A DNA stretch of 64,000 nt from Nocardioides baculatus (GTDB lineage: Bacteria > Actinomycetota > Actinomycetes > Propionibacteriales > Nocardioidaceae). The position numbers were made by a program, and so were the translations under genes. The notes under the pieces are model-generated. The model saw only the letters and a program-made list of their open reading frames with translations. It did not search any database and was not told the DNA's origin. Below are positions 34,328 through 45,224 of this stretch, piece by piece (positions within the stretch are counted from its first letter, which is position 1; every line of letters begins with the position of its first letter). The stretch covers positions 310,001 to 374,000 of the forward strand of contig NZ_JAERSG010000003.1 in the NCBI RefSeq assembly GCF_016735675.1, read 5' to 3'.

Positions 34328-35137
34328 ATGTCAGTCCCGCGCGCTTGCATCATGGTCATGCCGCACGTTCGCCCGCAGTCCGTCGTCGACAGTGCTCTTG
34401 CTGCTTCCGACGCGGGCATGCGTGATCGCGACAACGCTCGGCTGCACGGTGTCGCGGTCAAGACCATCCGTCGATGGCGTCGCCTCTACCAGCGACGAGG
34501 TCTGACCCGGGGCCAGGGCCACCTAGCGCCACCGTGCCCGCGCTGTGACGGCGCGCCGCTGGCCCAGGAGCACTATGCCGAGCTCCTCGGCTGGTACCTC
34601 GGCGATGGCTACATCTCGGCAGGGCGTCGCGGGGTGTTCAACCTGCACGTCTGCAACGACGCGCAATATGTCGCGCTGAATGCTCGGTTGATAGTCCTCA
34701 TGAGCACAGTGAAACCCACTGGCCGTCCTCACACTCGCGAGGTTCCTGGTGCGATCGTCACCACCGTCTCGTGGAAGCACTGGCCCTGCCTCTTCCCGCA
34801 GCACGGTCCCGGCCGCAAGCACCTTCGACCCATCGTCCTCGAGAGCTGGCAGACCGAGATCGTCGAGGCGTTTCCCGGCGCCTTCCTCCGCGGGTTGTTC
34901 CACTCCGACGGTGCGCGCGTAAGCAACTGGGCGACGCGCGAGGTGGCTGGAGAGAAGCGGCGTTACGCGTATCCACGCTGGCAGTTCAGCAACCGGTCGG
35001 AGGACATCCTCGGACTGTGTTGCGCGGCGTTGGACCGGGCTGAAGTCCGGTGGCGCCGATCCGGGCCGTGGACGATATCGGTGTCCAGGCGTGACGCGGT
35101 TGCTCGTCTCGACAACCTGATCGGCCCGAAGGAGTGA
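34328..35137 (+). CDS. Free-standing LAGLIDADG homing endonuclease with N-terminal helix-turn-helix
   Basis: A 269-residue protein (ATG at 34328; another in-frame ATG at 34358 is possible). Residues about 34-58 form a helix-turn-helix (NARLHGVAVKTIRRWRRLYQ). A Cys pair (PPCPRC) links to two LAGLIDADG helices: LLGWYLGDGYIS (residues 86-97, catalytic Asp93) and FLRGLFHSDGAR (residues 186-197, catalytic Asp194). A pseudo-dimer with two motifs and both acidic residues intact should be a functional DNA endonuclease or an HTH-fused derivative. It is neither intein nor intron-borne: no host gene is interrupted. Base composition is less G+C-rich than its neighbours in places (e.g. 34655-34715), which with its position directly after tRNA-Leu suggests lateral acquisition. 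It ends 3 bp from the convergent pyk stop. Confidence 0.85.
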   Translation: MSVPRACIMVMPHVRPQSVVDSALAASDAGMRDRDNARLHGVAVKTIRRWRRLYQRRGLTRGQGHLAPPCPRCDGAPLAQEHYAELLGWYLGDGYISAGRRGVFNLHVCNDAQYVALNARLIVLMSTVKPTGRPHTREVPGAIVTTVSWKHWPCLFPQHGPGRKHLRPIVLESWQTEIVEAFPGAFLRGLFHSDGARVSNWATREVAGEKRRYAYPRWQFSNRSEDILGLCCAALDRAEVRWRRSGPWTISVSRRDAVARLDNLIGPKE

Positions 35138-35140
35138 GGG

Positions 35141-36586
35141 TCAGCTGCGGCGGTAGGCCGGTGCGGCGCCGTTGATGGCGTCGCCCATCCGGTGGATGCG
35201 GAGCGCGTTGGTCGAGCCGGGGATGCCGGGCGGGCTGCCGGCGATGATCACCACGAGGTCGCCCTCCTGGACCCGGCCGATGGCGAGCAGGGCCTCGTCG
35301 ACCTGGCGCACCATCTCGTCGGTGTGCTCGACGTCGGCGCCCAGGAAGGTCTCCACGCCCCACGTCAGCGCGAGCTGGGAGCGCGTACGGGGGACGGGGG
35401 TGAAGGCGAGGACCGGGATCGGGCCGCGATAGCGGGAGAGCCGCTTGGCGGAGTCGCCGCTGACGGTGAAGGCGACGACGTACTTCGCCTCGACCCGCTC
35501 GGCGACCTCGGCAGCCGCCTTGGCGATGATGCCGCCACGGGTGTGCGGCTGCCACTCGACCTCGGCCATGTGGCTCAGGCCGTGCTCCTCTGTCGACTGC
35601 ACGATCCGGGCCATCGTCTCGACGGCGACGATGGGGTACTCCCCCACGCTCGTCTCGCCCGAGAGCATCACGGCGTCGGCCCCGTCGAGCACGGCGTTGG
35701 CGACGTCGCTCGCCTCGGCCCGGGTCGGCGCCGGAGCACTGATCATCGACTCGAGCATCTGGGTGGCGACGATGACGGGCTTGGCGTTGCGACGGGCCTT
35801 GTCGATGATCAGCTTCTGGTGGATCGGCACGTCCTCGAGCGGGCACTCCACGCCGAGGTCGCCGCGCGCGACCATGACGCCGTCGAAGGCGTCGACGATC
35901 TCGTCGATGTTCTCGATCGCCTGAGGCTTCTCGATCTTGGCGATGACGGGGACGAAGATGCCCTCCTCCTCCATCACGGCGCGTACGTCGGCGGCGTCCT
36001 TGGCGTTGCGCACGAAGCTCAGCGCGATGAAGTCGACGCCCAGGCGCAGCGCCCAGCGGAGGTCCTCGGTGTCCTTGTCCGACAGCGCCGGCACGGAGAC
36101 CGCGACGCCGGGCAGGTTGATCCCCTTGTTGTTGGAGACCTTGCCCGCCACGACGACCTCGGTGACGACGTCGGTGTCGTCGACCGACGTCACCTTGAGG
36201 CGCACCTTGCCGTCGTCGATCAGCAGCGGGTCGCCCTGCTTCACGTCGCCGGGCAGCCCCTTGTAGGTCGTGCCGCACTGGTCGACGTCGCCCACCACGT
36301 CGCGGGTGGTGATGGTGAAGGTGGCACCCTTCTTGAGCTTCACGGGCCCGTCGCCGAAGGTCTCCAGCCGGATCTTCGGGCCCTGCAGGTCGGCGAAGAT
36401 GCCGATCGCGTGCCCGGTGTCGTCGGACGCCTGACGCACCAGGCGGTAGACCGCCTCGTGGTCGGCGTACGCGCCGTGGCTCATGTTGAGGCGGGCGACA
36501 TCCATGCCCGCCTCGACGAGGGCTCGGATCCCCTCCGGGGTGTTCACCGCGGGGCCGAGGGTGCAGACGATCTTGGCTCTACGCAC
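35141..36586 (-). CDS. pyk: Pyruvate kinase
   Basis: A 481-residue pyruvate kinase converting phosphoenolpyruvate and ADP to pyruvate and ATP. Starts at GTG (RRAKIVCTLGPAVNTPEGI). Motifs: active-site entry DVARLNMSHG, catalytic Lys in PVIAKIEKPQAIENI, Mg ligands in GVMVARGDLGVECP, KPVIVATQMLESM, and VMLSGETSVGEYP; the effector-binding C-terminal domain follows. Length is normal. Single gene; the 73-bp gap upstream to gltD holds an inverted repeat. Confidence 0.97.
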   Translation of the reverse strand: MRRAKIVCTLGPAVNTPEGIRALVEAGMDVARLNMSHGAYADHEAVYRLVRQASDDTGHAIGIFADLQGPKIRLETFGDGPVKLKKGATFTITTRDVVGDVDQCGTTYKGLPGDVKQGDPLLIDDGKVRLKVTSVDDTDVVTEVVVAGKVSNNKGINLPGVAVSVPALSDKDTEDLRWALRLGVDFIALSFVRNAKDAADVRAVMEEEGIFVPVIAKIEKPQAIENIDEIVDAFDGVMVARGDLGVECPLEDVPIHQKLIIDKARRNAKPVIVATQMLESMISAPAPTRAEASDVANAVLDGADAVMLSGETSVGEYPIVAVETMARIVQSTEEHGLSHMAEVEWQPHTRGGIIAKAAAEVAERVEAKYVVAFTVSGDSAKRLSRYRGPIPVLAFTPVPRTRSQLALTWGVETFLGADVEHTDEMVRQVDEALLAIGRVQEGDLVVIIAGSPPGIPGSTNALRIHRMGDAINGAAPAYRRS

Positions 36587-36602
36587 GTCCCTCAGCCTAG
36601 CG

Positions 36603-36628
36603 GGTCTTGGATCGTTCCAAGCAAGACC
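36603..36628. promoter_or_regulatory. Nested inverted repeats between gltD and pyk
   Basis: The outer arms ggtcttg (36603-36609) and caagacc (36622-36628) and the inner arms cttgga (36606-36611) and tccaag (36616-36621) share bases, so two mutually exclusive hairpins are possible. The inner element, ttggatcgttccaa, also looks like a LacI-type operator half-pair. It lies 16 bp before the pyk start and 31 bp after the gltD stop: either a gltBD terminator, a pyk leader element or an operator. Confidence 0.45.
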
Positions 36629-36659
36629 GCGCCGACTGGTGGACGCCCTGCGATGCCGC

Positions 36660-38120
36660 TCAGACGACGAGCGGGCGCTCGTGCGGCTTGATCGGGGCAG
36701 GCAGCGTGGTCGAGCCGGTGAGGTAGGCGTCGACCGCCGCGGCGGCGCTGCGCCCCTCGGCGATCGCCCACACGATCAGCGACTGGCCGCGACCGACGTC
36801 GCCCGCCACGTAGACGCCTGGCACCGAGGCCGCGTAGGACTCGTCGCGCTTGACGTTGCCACGCTCGTCGAGCTCGACCCCGAGCTGCTCGATCAGGCCG
36901 GCCTGCTCGGGTCCGACGAAGCCCATCGCGAGCAGCACCAGCTGGGCCGGGATCTCGCGCTCGGTGCCCTCGACGGGCTGAAACTTCGCGTCGACCTCGA
37001 CCAGCCGCAGCGCCGCGACGTTGCCGTCGGCATCGCCCACGAACTCCTGCGTCGACACGGCGTACACCCGGTCACCGCCCTCCTCGTGGGCCGAGGAGAC
37101 CTTGAACGTCATGGGGTACGTCGGCCACGGCTGGCCGGCAGGCCGGTCCTCGCCGGGGCGGGGCATGATCTCCAGCTGCGTGATCGACCGGGCGCCCTGG
37201 CGGATCGACGTGCCGAGGCAGTCGGCGCCGGTGTCGCCGCCGCCGATGATCACCACGTCCTTGTCGGTCGCGACGATCTGGTCCGGCACCTCCTCGCCGA
37301 GCGAGGCCCGGTTGCCCTGCGGCAGGAACTCCATCGCCTGGTGGATCCCGCCGAGCTCGCGGCCGGTGGCCGGTAGGTCGCGGGCGTGCGTCGCCCCCAT
37401 CGCCAGCACGACCGCGTCGTAGCGGGCGAGCAGCTGCGGACCGGTGAGCTTGTCGGCGCCCACGTCGACGCCCGCGCGGAAGACGGTGCCCTCGCGACGC
37501 ATCTGGTCGAGACGCCGGTCGAGGTGCTTCTTCTCCATCTTGAACTCGGGGATGCCGTAGCGCAGCAACCCGCCGATCTTGTCGGCGCGCTCGTAGACCG
37601 CAACGGTGTGCCCGGCCCGGGTGAGCTGCTGGGCGGCCGCCAGGCCGGCGGGACCGGAGCCGATCACGGCGACGGTCTTGCCCGAGAGCCACTCCGGCGG
37701 CTGCGGCCGGACGTAGCCCGAGCCCCAGGCGCGGTCGATGATCGAGACCTCGACGTTCTTGATGGTCACCGGCTCCTGGTTGATGCCGAGGACGCAGGCG
37801 GTCTCGCACGGCGCGGGGCACAGCCGCCCGGTGAACTCCGGGAAGTTGTTGGTCGCGTGGAGCCGGTCCATCGCGCCGTCCCAGTCGTCACGCCAGACCA
37901 GGTCGTTCCACTCCGGGATGATGTTGCCCAGCGGGCAGCCCTGGTGGCAGAACGGGATGCCGCAGTCCATGCAGCGACCGGCCTGGGTGTTGATGATCGG
38001 CAGCAGCGCGCGGCCGATGCCGTCGGGGTAGACCTCGTCCCAGTCGTGGACGCGCTCGGCGACGTCGCGGCGCGAGGCGACCTCGCGTCCGTTCTTGAGG
38101 AAGCCCTTCGGGTCAGCCAT
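36660..38120 (-). CDS. gltD: Glutamate synthase small subunit
   Basis: A 486-residue NADPH-dependent glutamate synthase beta subunit, feeding electrons to GltB. The N-terminal Fe-S region has [17 protein letters not shown] and [12 protein letters not shown]. The FAD-binding motif is [17 protein letters not shown] (about residue 150), and the NADPH-binding motif is [37 protein letters not shown] is the FAD-contact end. The ATG overlaps the gltB stop region by 8 bp (gltB ends 38113). Ammonia assimilation with glutamine synthetase. Confidence 0.97.
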   Translation of the reverse strand: MADPKGFLKNGREVASRRDVAERVHDWDEVYPDGIGRALLPIINTQAGRCMDCGIPFCHQGCPLGNIIPEWNDLVWRDDWDGAMDRLHATNNFPEFTGRLCPAPCETACVLGINQEPVTIKNVEVSIIDRAWGSGYVRPQPPEWLSGKTVAVIGSGPAGLAAAQQLTRAGHTVAVYERADKIGGLLRYGIPEFKMEKKHLDRRLDQMRREGTVFRAGVDVGADKLTGPQLLARYDAVVLAMGATHARDLPATGRELGGIHQAMEFLPQGNRASLGEEVPDQIVATDKDVVIIGGGDTGADCLGTSIRQGARSITQLEIMPRPGEDRPAGQPWPTYPMTFKVSSAHEEGGDRVYAVSTQEFVGDADGNVAALRLVEVDAKFQPVEGTEREIPAQLVLLAMGFVGPEQAGLIEQLGVELDERGNVKRDESYAASVPGVYVAGDVGRGQSLIVWAIAEGRSAAAAVDAYLTGSTTLPAPIKPHERPLVV

Positions 38121-41100
38121 GCAGCACCTCCATGATGCGGGCGTTGGCCTCGTCCTCGTCGAGGCCCTCCTCGAGGGCCTCCTCACGAGCCTCGAGCACA
38201 CGCTTGAAGTCGCTCGGCATCACCTCGGTGAAGCGAGCAAGAGAGTTGTCCCAGTCGGCGAGCAGGGTCGCCGCGACCTCGGAGCCGGTCTCCTCGGCGT
38301 GCTGCTCGACGAGCGCCTTGAGCTCGTCGGCGGCCTTGCCGGTGACCGGGGCGAGCTCGACGAGCTCGGGGTTGACCCGGCCCTCGTCCAGGTCGAGCAC
38401 GAACGCGTAGCCACCGGACATGCCGGCCGCGAAGTTGCGCCCCGTCGGACCGAGCACGACGACGACGCCGCCGGTCATGTACTCGCAGCCGTGGTCGCCC
38501 ACACCCTCGACGACCGCGCTCGCACCGGAGTTGCGGACGCAGAACCGCTCCCCCGCACGACCGCTCAGGAAGATCTGCCCCGACGTGGCGCCGTAGCCGA
38601 TCGTGTTGCCGGCGATGATCTGCTCCGAGGCGTCGAACGTCGCCGCACGGTCGGGCCGCACGATCAGTCGACCGCCGGACAGGCCCTTGCCGACGTAGTC
38701 GTTGGCGTCACCCTCGAGCCGCAGCGTGATGCCGCGCGGCACGAAGGCGCCGAACGACTGGCCGGCAGAGCCGGTGAGGGTGATGTCGATGGTGCCCTCG
38801 GGCAGCCCCTCGCCGCGGTAGCGCTTGGTGACCTCGTGGCCGAGCATCGTGCCGACCGTGCGGTTGACGTTGCGGATCGTCACCTGCGCGCGGACGGGCT
38901 CGCCCGACTCGAGGGCAGGTGCGGCGATCGCGATCAGCTCGTTGTCGAGCGCCTTGTCGAGTCCGTGGTCCTGCGACTTCGTGTTGCGCAGGTCCTGGTC
39001 GGCGAACTGGCCGAACTCACCGTGGCGCGATGCCTGGTGGAGGATCGGCGCGAGGTCGAGGCCGGAGGCCTTCCAGTGGTCGATCGCGTCGGCGACGTCG
39101 AGCGTGCCGACCTGACCGATCGCCTCGTCGAGGCTGCGGAAGCCCAGCTGGGCCAGCAGCTCGCGGACCTCCTGGCCGATGAACTCGAAGAAGTTCACGA
39201 CGTGGTCGGCCTGGCCGCTGTAGCGCTCGCGGAGGACAGGGTTCTGCGTGGCGACGCCGACGGGGCAGGTGTCGAGGTGGCAGACCCGCATCATGATGCA
39301 ACCGCTGACGACGAGCGGCGCCGTCGCGAAGCCGAACTCCTCGGCCCCGAGCAGCGCGGCGACCATCACGTCGCGCCCGGTCTTGAGCTGGCCGTCCGCC
39401 TGCACGACGATCCGGTCCCGCAGCCCGTTGAGCAGCAGCGTCTGCTGGGTCTCGGCCAGGCCGAGCTCCCACGGACCGCCGGCATGCTTGAGCGACGTCA
39501 GCGGCGAGGCACCGGTGCCGCCGTCGTGGCCCGAGACGAGCACGACGTCGGCGTGCGCCTTGGAGACACCTGCGGCGACCGTGCCGATGCCGACCTCGGA
39601 GACGAGCTTGACGTGCACGCGCGCCGAGGGGTTGGCGTTCTTGAGGTCGTGGATCAGCTGCGCCAGGTCCTCGATGGAGTAGATGTCGTGGTGCGGGGGC
39701 GGGCTGATCAGGCCGACGCCCGGCGTCGAGTGCCGGGTCTTGGCCACCCACGGGTAGACCTTGTGGCCGGGCAGCTGGCCGCCCTCACCGGGCTTCGCGC
39801 CCTGCGCCATCTTGATCTGGATGTCGTCGGCGTTGGTGAGGTACTCCGACGTCACGCCGAACCGACCCGAGGCGACCTGCTTGATCGACGAGCGCCGCTC
39901 GGCGTCGTACAACCGGTCGGGGTCCTCGCCGCCCTCACCGGTGTTGGACTTGCCGCCCAGCCGGTTCATCGCGATCGCGAGGGTCTCGTGCGCCTCCTTG
40001 CTGATGGAGCCGTAGGACATGGCGCCGGTCGAGAAGCGCTTGACGATCTCCGAGACCGGCTCGACCTCGTCGATGTCGATCGGCTCGCGCCCTGCCGCAC
40101 TGGGGTCCTTGAAGGTGAACAGCCCGCGCAGCGTCATCAGTCGCTGCGACTGCTGGTTGACCCGGTCGGTGTACTGCTTGAAGACGTCGTAGCTGCCCGT
40201 GCGGGTCGAGTGCTGGAGGCGGAAGACCGTCTCCGGGTCGAAGAGGTGCGGCTCGCCCTCCCGGCGCCACTGGTACTCGCCGCCGATCGAGAGCTCGCGG
40301 TGCGCCGGCGAGATGCCGCCGCGGGGGTACGCCATGGCGTGCCGGCGCGCGACCTCCTCGGCGATCGTCCCGAGCTCGATGCCGCCGAGCTTGGACGTCG
40401 TACCGGTGAAGTAGCGGTCGACGACCGCCTGCGACAGTCCGACGGACTCGAAGATCTTGGCGCCCGTGTAGGACGCGACGGTCGAGACGCCCATCTTCGA
40501 CATCACCTTGAGCACGCCCTTGCCGAGCGCCTTGATGAGGTTGGCGACCGCCTTCTCCGGGTCGACCTTCACGTAGTAGGCCTCGCGGGCGAGGTCCTCG
40601 ACGGACTCCATCGCGAGGTAGGGGTTGACTGCGGCCGCGCCGTAGCCGACGAGCAGCGCGACGTGGTGCACCTCGCGGACGTCGCCGGCCTCGACGAGCA
40701 GGCCGACCTGGGTGCGGGTCTTCTCACGGACGAGGTGGTGGTGCACGGCTCCGGTGAGCAGCAGCGACGGGATCGGCGCCAGGTCGGCGGTCGCGTGGCG
40801 GTCGGACAGCACGATGATCCGTGCGCCGTCGGCGATCGCGGCCGACACCTCGCCGCAGAGCTCGTCGAGGCGCGCGGCCAGGGCCTCTCCCCCGCCGGCG
40901 ACGTCGTAGAGCCCGCGGGCGATGTGGACCTGGAAGCCCGGCATGTCGCCGTTGCGGTTGATGTGGCGGATCTTGGCCAGGTCGTCGTTGGAGAAGACCG
41001 GGAACGGCAACACGATCTGGCGGCACGACGCCGGCGTCGGCTCGAGCAGGTTGGCCTCGGGGCCGATCGACCCGCTGAGCGAGGTGACGAGCTCCTCGCG

Positions 41101-42684
41101 GATCGCGTCGAGCGGCGGGTTGGTCACCTGCGCGAACAGCTGGGAGAAGTAGTCGAAGAGCAGCCGTGGCTTGTCGCTCAGCGCGGCGATGGGCGTGTCG
41201 GTGCCCATCGAGCCGAGCGCCTCACCGCCCGTGTTGGCCATCGGGCTCAGCAGCACCCGCAGCTCCTCCTCGGTGTAGCCGAAGATCTGCTGGCGGCGGG
41301 TCACCGAGGCGTGCGTGTGCACGATGTGCTCGAGCTCGTCGATGTCGTCGAGGTGGATCAGGCCGGCGTGCAGCCACTCGTCGTAGGGGTGCTCGGCGGC
41401 GAGCTGGCCCTTGATCTCCTCGTCCTCGATGATCCGGTGCTCCTCGGTGTCGACGAGGAACATCCGGCCGGGCTGGAGGCGGCCCTTGCGGACCACCGTC
41501 GCCGGGTCGAGGTCGAGCACGCCGACCTCCGAGGCGAGCACGACGAGGCCGTCGTCGGTGACCCAGTAGCGCGAGGGGCGCAGGCCGTTGCGGTCGAGCA
41601 CCGCACCGATCTGGGTGCCGTCGGTGAAGACGACGCATGCGGGTCCGTCCCACGGCTCCATCAGCGCGGAGTGGAACTCGTAGAACGCCCGGCGCTGCGC
41701 GTCCATCTCGCGGTGGTTCTCCCACGCCTCCGGGATCATCATCAGCACGGCGTGGGGCAGCGAGCGCCCGCCCAGGTGGAGCAGCTCGAGCACCTCGTCG
41801 AACGACGCCGAGTCGGAGGCGCCCGGCGTGCAGATCGGGAACAGCCGCTCGAGATCGCCGGGGATCAGGTCGCTCTCGAGGAGCGCCTCGCGGGCCCGCA
41901 TCCAGTTGCGGTTGCCCATCACGGTGTTGATCTCGCCGTTGTGGGCGATGAACCGGAACGGGTGGGCCAGCGGCCAGCTCGGGAAGGTGTTGGTGGAGAA
42001 GCGCGAGTGCACGACCGCCATCGCGGAGGCCACGCGCTCGTCGGTGAGGTCGGGGAAGACCTGGTCGAGCTGGTCGGTGGTGAGCATCCCCTTGTAGGCC
42101 AGCGTGCGCGACGACAGCGACGGGAAGTAGACGTCCGTGTCCGACTCGGCGCGCTTGCGCAGGCAGAACGCCATCCGCTCCAGCGCCATCCCGCTCACCC
42201 GCGAGGCCCGACCGGCCACGAAGAGCTGGGCGAAGGTCGGCATCACGCTGCGCGCGGTCGCCCCGAGCGTGGAGTCGTCGACCGGCACGTCGCGCCAGCC
42301 CAGGACGGCGAGGCCCTCCTCCTCGGCGATCTCCTCGATCCGCCGACGGGTGGCGGCGACCTGGTCGGCGTCTCCCGGCAGGAACGCGGTGCCGACGGCG
42401 TACGCCCGTGCGCCGGGGAGGTCGAAGTCGACCACCTCGCGCAGGAACGCGTCGGGCACCTGGAGCAGGATGCCGGCGCCGTCGCCGGAGTTGACCTCGG
42501 CGCCGGCAGCACCACGGTGGTCGAGGTTGCGGAGCGCGGTGAGCGCCTTCGCGACGATGTCGTGGCTCGCCTCACCGGTGAGCGTGGCGACCATCGCGAC
42601 GCCGCAGGCGTCCTTCTCGTGGCGCGGGTCGTAGAGCCCCTGCGGAGCAGGGAAGCCAGGCGGGAACTCGTGTGTCGGGGACAC
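38113..42684 (-). CDS. gltB: Glutamate synthase large subunit
   Basis: A 1523-residue glutamine amidotransferase/FMN synthase, converting glutamine and 2-oxoglutarate to two glutamates. The mature enzyme starts at the nucleophile Cys27 after a short propeptide ([14 protein letters not shown]). The central and FMN domains include [14 protein letters not shown] and [13 protein letters not shown]; the 3Fe-4S cluster ligands are in [15 protein letters not shown]. The C-terminal GXGXG beta-helix domain has [14 protein letters not shown] start with GGGAGAA seven bases upstream. The 146 bp between lgt and this gene form the leader region; I see no recognisable riboswitch in it. Confidence 0.97.
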   Translation of the reverse strand: MSPTHEFPPGFPAPQGLYDPRHEKDACGVAMVATLTGEASHDIVAKALTALRNLDHRGAAGAEVNSGDGAGILLQVPDAFLREVVDFDLPGARAYAVGTAFLPGDADQVAATRRRIEEIAEEEGLAVLGWRDVPVDDSTLGATARSVMPTFAQLFVAGRASRVSGMALERMAFCLRKRAESDTDVYFPSLSSRTLAYKGMLTTDQLDQVFPDLTDERVASAMAVVHSRFSTNTFPSWPLAHPFRFIAHNGEINTVMGNRNWMRAREALLESDLIPGDLERLFPICTPGASDSASFDEVLELLHLGGRSLPHAVLMMIPEAWENHREMDAQRRAFYEFHSALMEPWDGPACVVFTDGTQIGAVLDRNGLRPSRYWVTDDGLVVLASEVGVLDLDPATVVRKGRLQPGRMFLVDTEEHRIIEDEEIKGQLAAEHPYDEWLHAGLIHLDDIDELEHIVHTHASVTRRQQIFGYTEEELRVLLSPMANTGGEALGSMGTDTPIAALSDKPRLLFDYFSQLFAQVTNPPLDAIREELVTSLSGSIGPEANLLEPTPASCRQIVLPFPVFSNDDLAKIRHINRNGDMPGFQVHIARGLYDVAGGGEALAARLDELCGEVSAAIADGARIIVLSDRHATADLAPIPSLLLTGAVHHHLVREKTRTQVGLLVEAGDVREVHHVALLVGYGAAAVNPYLAMESVEDLAREAYYVKVDPEKAVANLIKALGKGVLKVMSKMGVSTVASYTGAKIFESVGLSQAVVDRYFTGTTSKLGGIELGTIAEEVARRHAMAYPRGGISPAHRELSIGGEYQWRREGEPHLFDPETVFRLQHSTRTGSYDVFKQYTDRVNQQSQRLMTLRGLFTFKDPSAAGREPIDIDEVEPVSEIVKRFSTGAMSYGSISKEAHETLAIAMNRLGGKSNTGEGGEDPDRLYDAERRSSIKQVASGRFGVTSEYLTNADDIQIKMAQGAKPGEGGQLPGHKVYPWVAKTRHSTPGVGLISPPPHHDIYSIEDLAQLIHDLKNANPSARVHVKLVSEVGIGTVAAGVSKAHADVVLVSGHDGGTGASPLTSLKHAGGPWELGLAETQQTLLLNGLRDRIVVQADGQLKTGRDVMVAALLGAEEFGFATAPLVVSGCIMMRVCHLDTCPVGVATQNPVLRERYSGQADHVVNFFEFIGQEVRELLAQLGFRSLDEAIGQVGTLDVADAIDHWKASGLDLAPILHQASRHGEFGQFADQDLRNTKSQDHGLDKALDNELIAIAAPALESGEPVRAQVTIRNVNRTVGTMLGHEVTKRYRGEGLPEGTIDITLTGSAGQSFGAFVPRGITLRLEGDANDYVGKGLSGGRLIVRPDRAATFDASEQIIAGNTIGYGATSGQIFLSGRAGERFCVRNSGASAVVEGVGDHGCEYMTGGVVVVLGPTGRNFAAGMSGGYAFVLDLDEGRVNPELVELAPVTGKAADELKALVEQHAEETGSEVAATLLADWDNSLARFTEVMPSDFKRVLEAREEALEEGLDEDEANARIMEVLHG

Positions 42685-42830
42685 TGGTTCTCCCGTCGTC
42701 GTCTCCGCCAGCGCGAACCCGGATCAGGCTGGGGTCACGACTGGCGAGGGGTGGGCGGATCCGCTGGGGACGACGTTGGCCCGAGCACCACGGAACCTAT
42801 CACCGGTGAAAGCCGCCGGGGAGCGCCGTT

Positions 42831-43832
42831 TCAGGCCGTGGGACCGGCCGTCTCCTGCTGGTCGGCACGCTCGTCGTCCGAGGCTGCCGGCTTCTCGTCC
42901 CGGGCCTTCTCCTCGGCCCTCTCCTCGGCCTTCGCCTCGTCCGTGTCCTCGTCGTCCACGGGCCTGGTCCGGACGACCTCCTCGCGGCCCGGGTGGCGGC
43001 GGGCGGACCAGGCGTAGAACGCGGCAGCCAGCACGAAGAGCACGATCGAGGTCCACACGTTGAGCCGCAGGCCGAGCACGTCGTTCATCTGGACGTCGTC
43101 GATGCGGAGGTACTCGATCCAGCCGCGACCGGCGGTGTAGAGCATCACGTAGAGGGCGGCGACGCGGCCGTGGCCCAGCCGGTAGCGACGGTCGAGCCAG
43201 ATGAGCACGGCGAACGCGGCCAGGTTCCACAGGCACTCGTAGAGGAACGTCGGGTGGAAGAGGACGTCGGGGCCGAACTGGTTGCGGACGCCGTCGCCGA
43301 TCTGCGGGTCGATCTCCAGGCCCCACGGCAGGTCGGTCGGACGGCCGTAGAGCTCCTGGTTGAACCAGTTGCCCCACCGCCCGAGCGCCTGTGCGACGAG
43401 GACCCCCGGTGCCAGCGCGTCGAGCAGGGGCAGCAGCTTGATGCCCTGCACCCTGGCCCCGATCCAGACACCCACGATCCCGAGGGCGATGGCTCCCCAG
43501 ATGCCGAGGCCACCGCGCCAGACGTACAGGGCGGTGACGGGGTTCTGGCCGTCGCCGAAGTAGAGGTGCCAGTCGGTGATCACGTGGTAGAGCCGTCCGC
43601 CGACCAGGCCGAACGGAACCGCCCAGATGGCCAGGTCGCTGACCTCACCGGCCCGGCCGCCGCGCGCGACCCACCGACGCTCCCCGAGCCAGATCGCGAA
43701 GACGATGCCGGCGATGATGCACAGCGCGTAGGCGCGGATCGGTACGGGGCCGAGGTGCCACACGCCCTGCGACGGGCTCGGGATCGACATCAGGGTCACC
43801 AGCGGGGACAGGTCAGGCACGGGAAGCATCAT
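42831..43832 (-). CDS. lgt: Prolipoprotein diacylglyceryl transferase
   Basis: A 333-residue polytopic enzyme that transfers diacylglycerol to the lipobox Cys of prolipoproteins. It has about seven membrane segments; the signature is QALGRWGNWFNQELYGRPTDLPW, and WRGGLGIWGAIALG precedes it. The C-terminal ~55 residues are a highly charged tail (repeated EE/AEE, DEDTDEAKAEE), common in actinomycete Lgt. The start is ATG 43832, overlapping the Sco1-like gene's stop; ATG codons at 43829 and 43790 (MSIPSPSQG) are alternatives, and the last matches the family's usual N-terminus best. Placement after trpA and before gltB is common in actinomycetes. Confidence 0.95.
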   Translation of the reverse strand: MMLPVPDLSPLVTLMSIPSPSQGVWHLGPVPIRAYALCIIAGIVFAIWLGERRWVARGGRAGEVSDLAIWAVPFGLVGGRLYHVITDWHLYFGDGQNPVTALYVWRGGLGIWGAIALGIVGVWIGARVQGIKLLPLLDALAPGVLVAQALGRWGNWFNQELYGRPTDLPWGLEIDPQIGDGVRNQFGPDVLFHPTFLYECLWNLAAFAVLIWLDRRYRLGHGRVAALYVMLYTAGRGWIEYLRIDDVQMNDVLGLRLNVWTSIVLFVLAAAFYAWSARRHPGREEVVRTRPVDDEDTDEAKAEERAEEKARDEKPAASDDERADQQETAGPTA

Positions 43833-44431
43833 CCTTCATCGAGCAAGGACGTGACGTCGTGGGCCAGCTGGGCCTGCGACACGTCGGCCTTCCAGTAGGC
43901 GGGCGCCTCGTCGGCGGCGTCGATCGCGATGACCTGCGTGCCGTGGGTGACCTCGTAGCCGCCGCTGGGGAGCTTCTCGCCCTGGTCGACGCCGACGGCC
44001 ATGCTGCGACCGATCTCGATGATGTCGTCGAGGTCGCCGGTCAGGCCGATGATGCTCGGGTCGAAGGCGTCGACGTACTTCTCGACCGTCGCCTCGTCGT
44101 CGCGCGCGGGGTCGGTCGTCACGAAGACGACGTCGAGCCGGTCCTTCTGCTCGTCGTCGAGACGCGCGAGCGTTCCGGCGAGCGTCGCCATCACCTGCCC
44201 GCAGATGTCGGGACAGTGGGTGTAGCCGAAGAAGACCAGCGTCAGGTCCTTGTCGGTGTCCTCCGTCAGGCTGAAGGCCGCTCCGTCGGTGTCGACGAGG
44301 GGCGTCGAGGAGACCTCGAACGGCGGGTCGAGCACCGTCGCGGTGAGCTCCGTGGGATCGGAGGCGCCGCCTCCGCACCCGGCCAGCAGTCCCAGCAGCG
44401 CCCCGAGGACCAGCGCCCTACCTCGCCGCAC
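43829..44431 (-). CDS. SCO1/SenC-family lipoprotein (copper chaperone-like)
   Basis: A 200-residue thioredoxin-fold lipoprotein. Lipobox LAGC with Cys19, then VFFGYTHCPDICGQVMATLA carrying the CxxxC copper/thiol motif, VFVTTDPARDDEA, and the distal His in YEVTHGTQVIAID. All three Cu ligands of Sco1 are present, so it likely delivers copper to the CuA centre of cytochrome oxidase or handles thiols outside the membrane. Its start overlaps the 3' end of trpA by 14 bp and its stop overlaps the lgt start. Confidence 0.9.
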   Translation of the reverse strand: MRRGRALVLGALLGLLAGCGGGASDPTELTATVLDPPFEVSSTPLVDTDGAAFSLTEDTDKDLTLVFFGYTHCPDICGQVMATLAGTLARLDDEQKDRLDVVFVTTDPARDDEATVEKYVDAFDPSIIGLTGDLDDIIEIGRSMAVGVDQGEKLPSGGYEVTHGTQVIAIDAADEAPAYWKADVSQAQLAHDVTSLLDEG

Positions 44432-45224
44432 GGCGTACGCCCTCGGCGAGGTCGGCAGTCAGCGCCCGCAGGGCCTCGAGGCCGGCAGCCTCGTCGTCCG
44501 GGTGGTCGAGCAGCGCGCGGACGAACGCGGACCCGACGATGACGCCGTCGGCGAAGGCCGCGACCTCGGCGGCCTGGTCGCCGTTGCTGACGCCGATGCC
44601 GACCGCGACCGGGACGTCGCCGCTCGCGCGGACCCGCTGCACGAGCGGACCGGCGAGGTCGGACGTCGCCTCGCGGGCGCCGGTGACACCCATGACCGCG
44701 GCGGCGTAGACGAACCCGCGACTCTCCTGGGCGGTCATCGTGATGCGGTCGTCGGTCGAGCTCGGCGCGACCAGGAAGACCTTGTCGAGGTCGTGGGCGT
44801 CGGCGGCGGCGATCCACTCCGCGCCGTGGTCGGGGGTGATGTCGGGCGTGATCATGCCCGCTCCCCCGGCGGCCGCGAGGTCGGTGGCCCAGCGCTCCAC
44901 GCCGTAGCGCTCGATGGGGTTCCAGTAGGTCATCACGAGCGTCGGCACGCCGGTGGCGGCGACCGCCTCGACCACCCGCAGCACGTCGGCCGTGCGGACG
45001 CCGCCGTCGAGCGCGGCCTGCGCGGCGGCCTGGATCGTCGGTCCGTCCATCACCGGGTCGCTGTAGGGCAGGCCGATCTCGATGGCGTCGCAGCCGGCCT
45101 CGACCATGACCTGCATGGCCCTGATCGAGCCGTCGACCGTGGGATAGCCGGCCGGGAGGTAGCCGATGAGGGCTGCCCGGCCCTCTGCTCGCGCCTTCTC
45201 GAAGGCGGTGCTCGTCGAGGTCAC
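44418..45224 (-). CDS. trpA: Tryptophan synthase alpha chain
   Basis: A 268-residue TIM-barrel enzyme cleaving indole-3-glycerol phosphate to indole. Catalytic Glu and Asp are in [18 protein letters not shown]. Other motifs are IGYLPAGYP at the N-terminus, [12 protein letters not shown], and [14 protein letters not shown] in the phosphate-binding region with [12 protein letters not shown] start overlapping the trpB stop (GTGA at 45221-45224), giving coupled 1:1 synthesis with TrpB. Confidence 0.97.
   Translation of the reverse strand: MTSTSTAFEKARAEGRAALIGYLPAGYPTVDGSIRAMQVMVEAGCDAIEIGLPYSDPVMDGPTIQAAAQAALDGGVRTADVLRVVEAVAATGVPTLVMTYWNPIERYGVERWATDLAAAGGAGMITPDITPDHGAEWIAAADAHDLDKVFLVAPSSTDDRITMTAQESRGFVYAAAVMGVTGAREATSDLAGPLVQRVRASGDVPVAVGIGVSNGDQAAEVAAFADGVIVGSAFVRALLDHPDDEAAGLEALRALTADLAEGVRRAAR

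Noticed and set aside
34240..35137. Integrated genomic island at tRNA-Leu
   Set aside because: No integrase gene and no second copy of the tRNA 3' end in the window; only the single homing endonuclease gene is present.
42685..42830. Possible glutamine riboswitch in the gltB leader
   Set aside because: No glnA-motif or other riboswitch consensus could be matched; only a normal Shine-Dalgarno is visible.
38095..43017. Very long plus-strand open frame opposite gltB and lgt
   Set aside because: It mirrors gltB codon by codon with low-complexity V/R/D/E-rich translation and no recognisable motif; such antisense frames are expected at this GC content.
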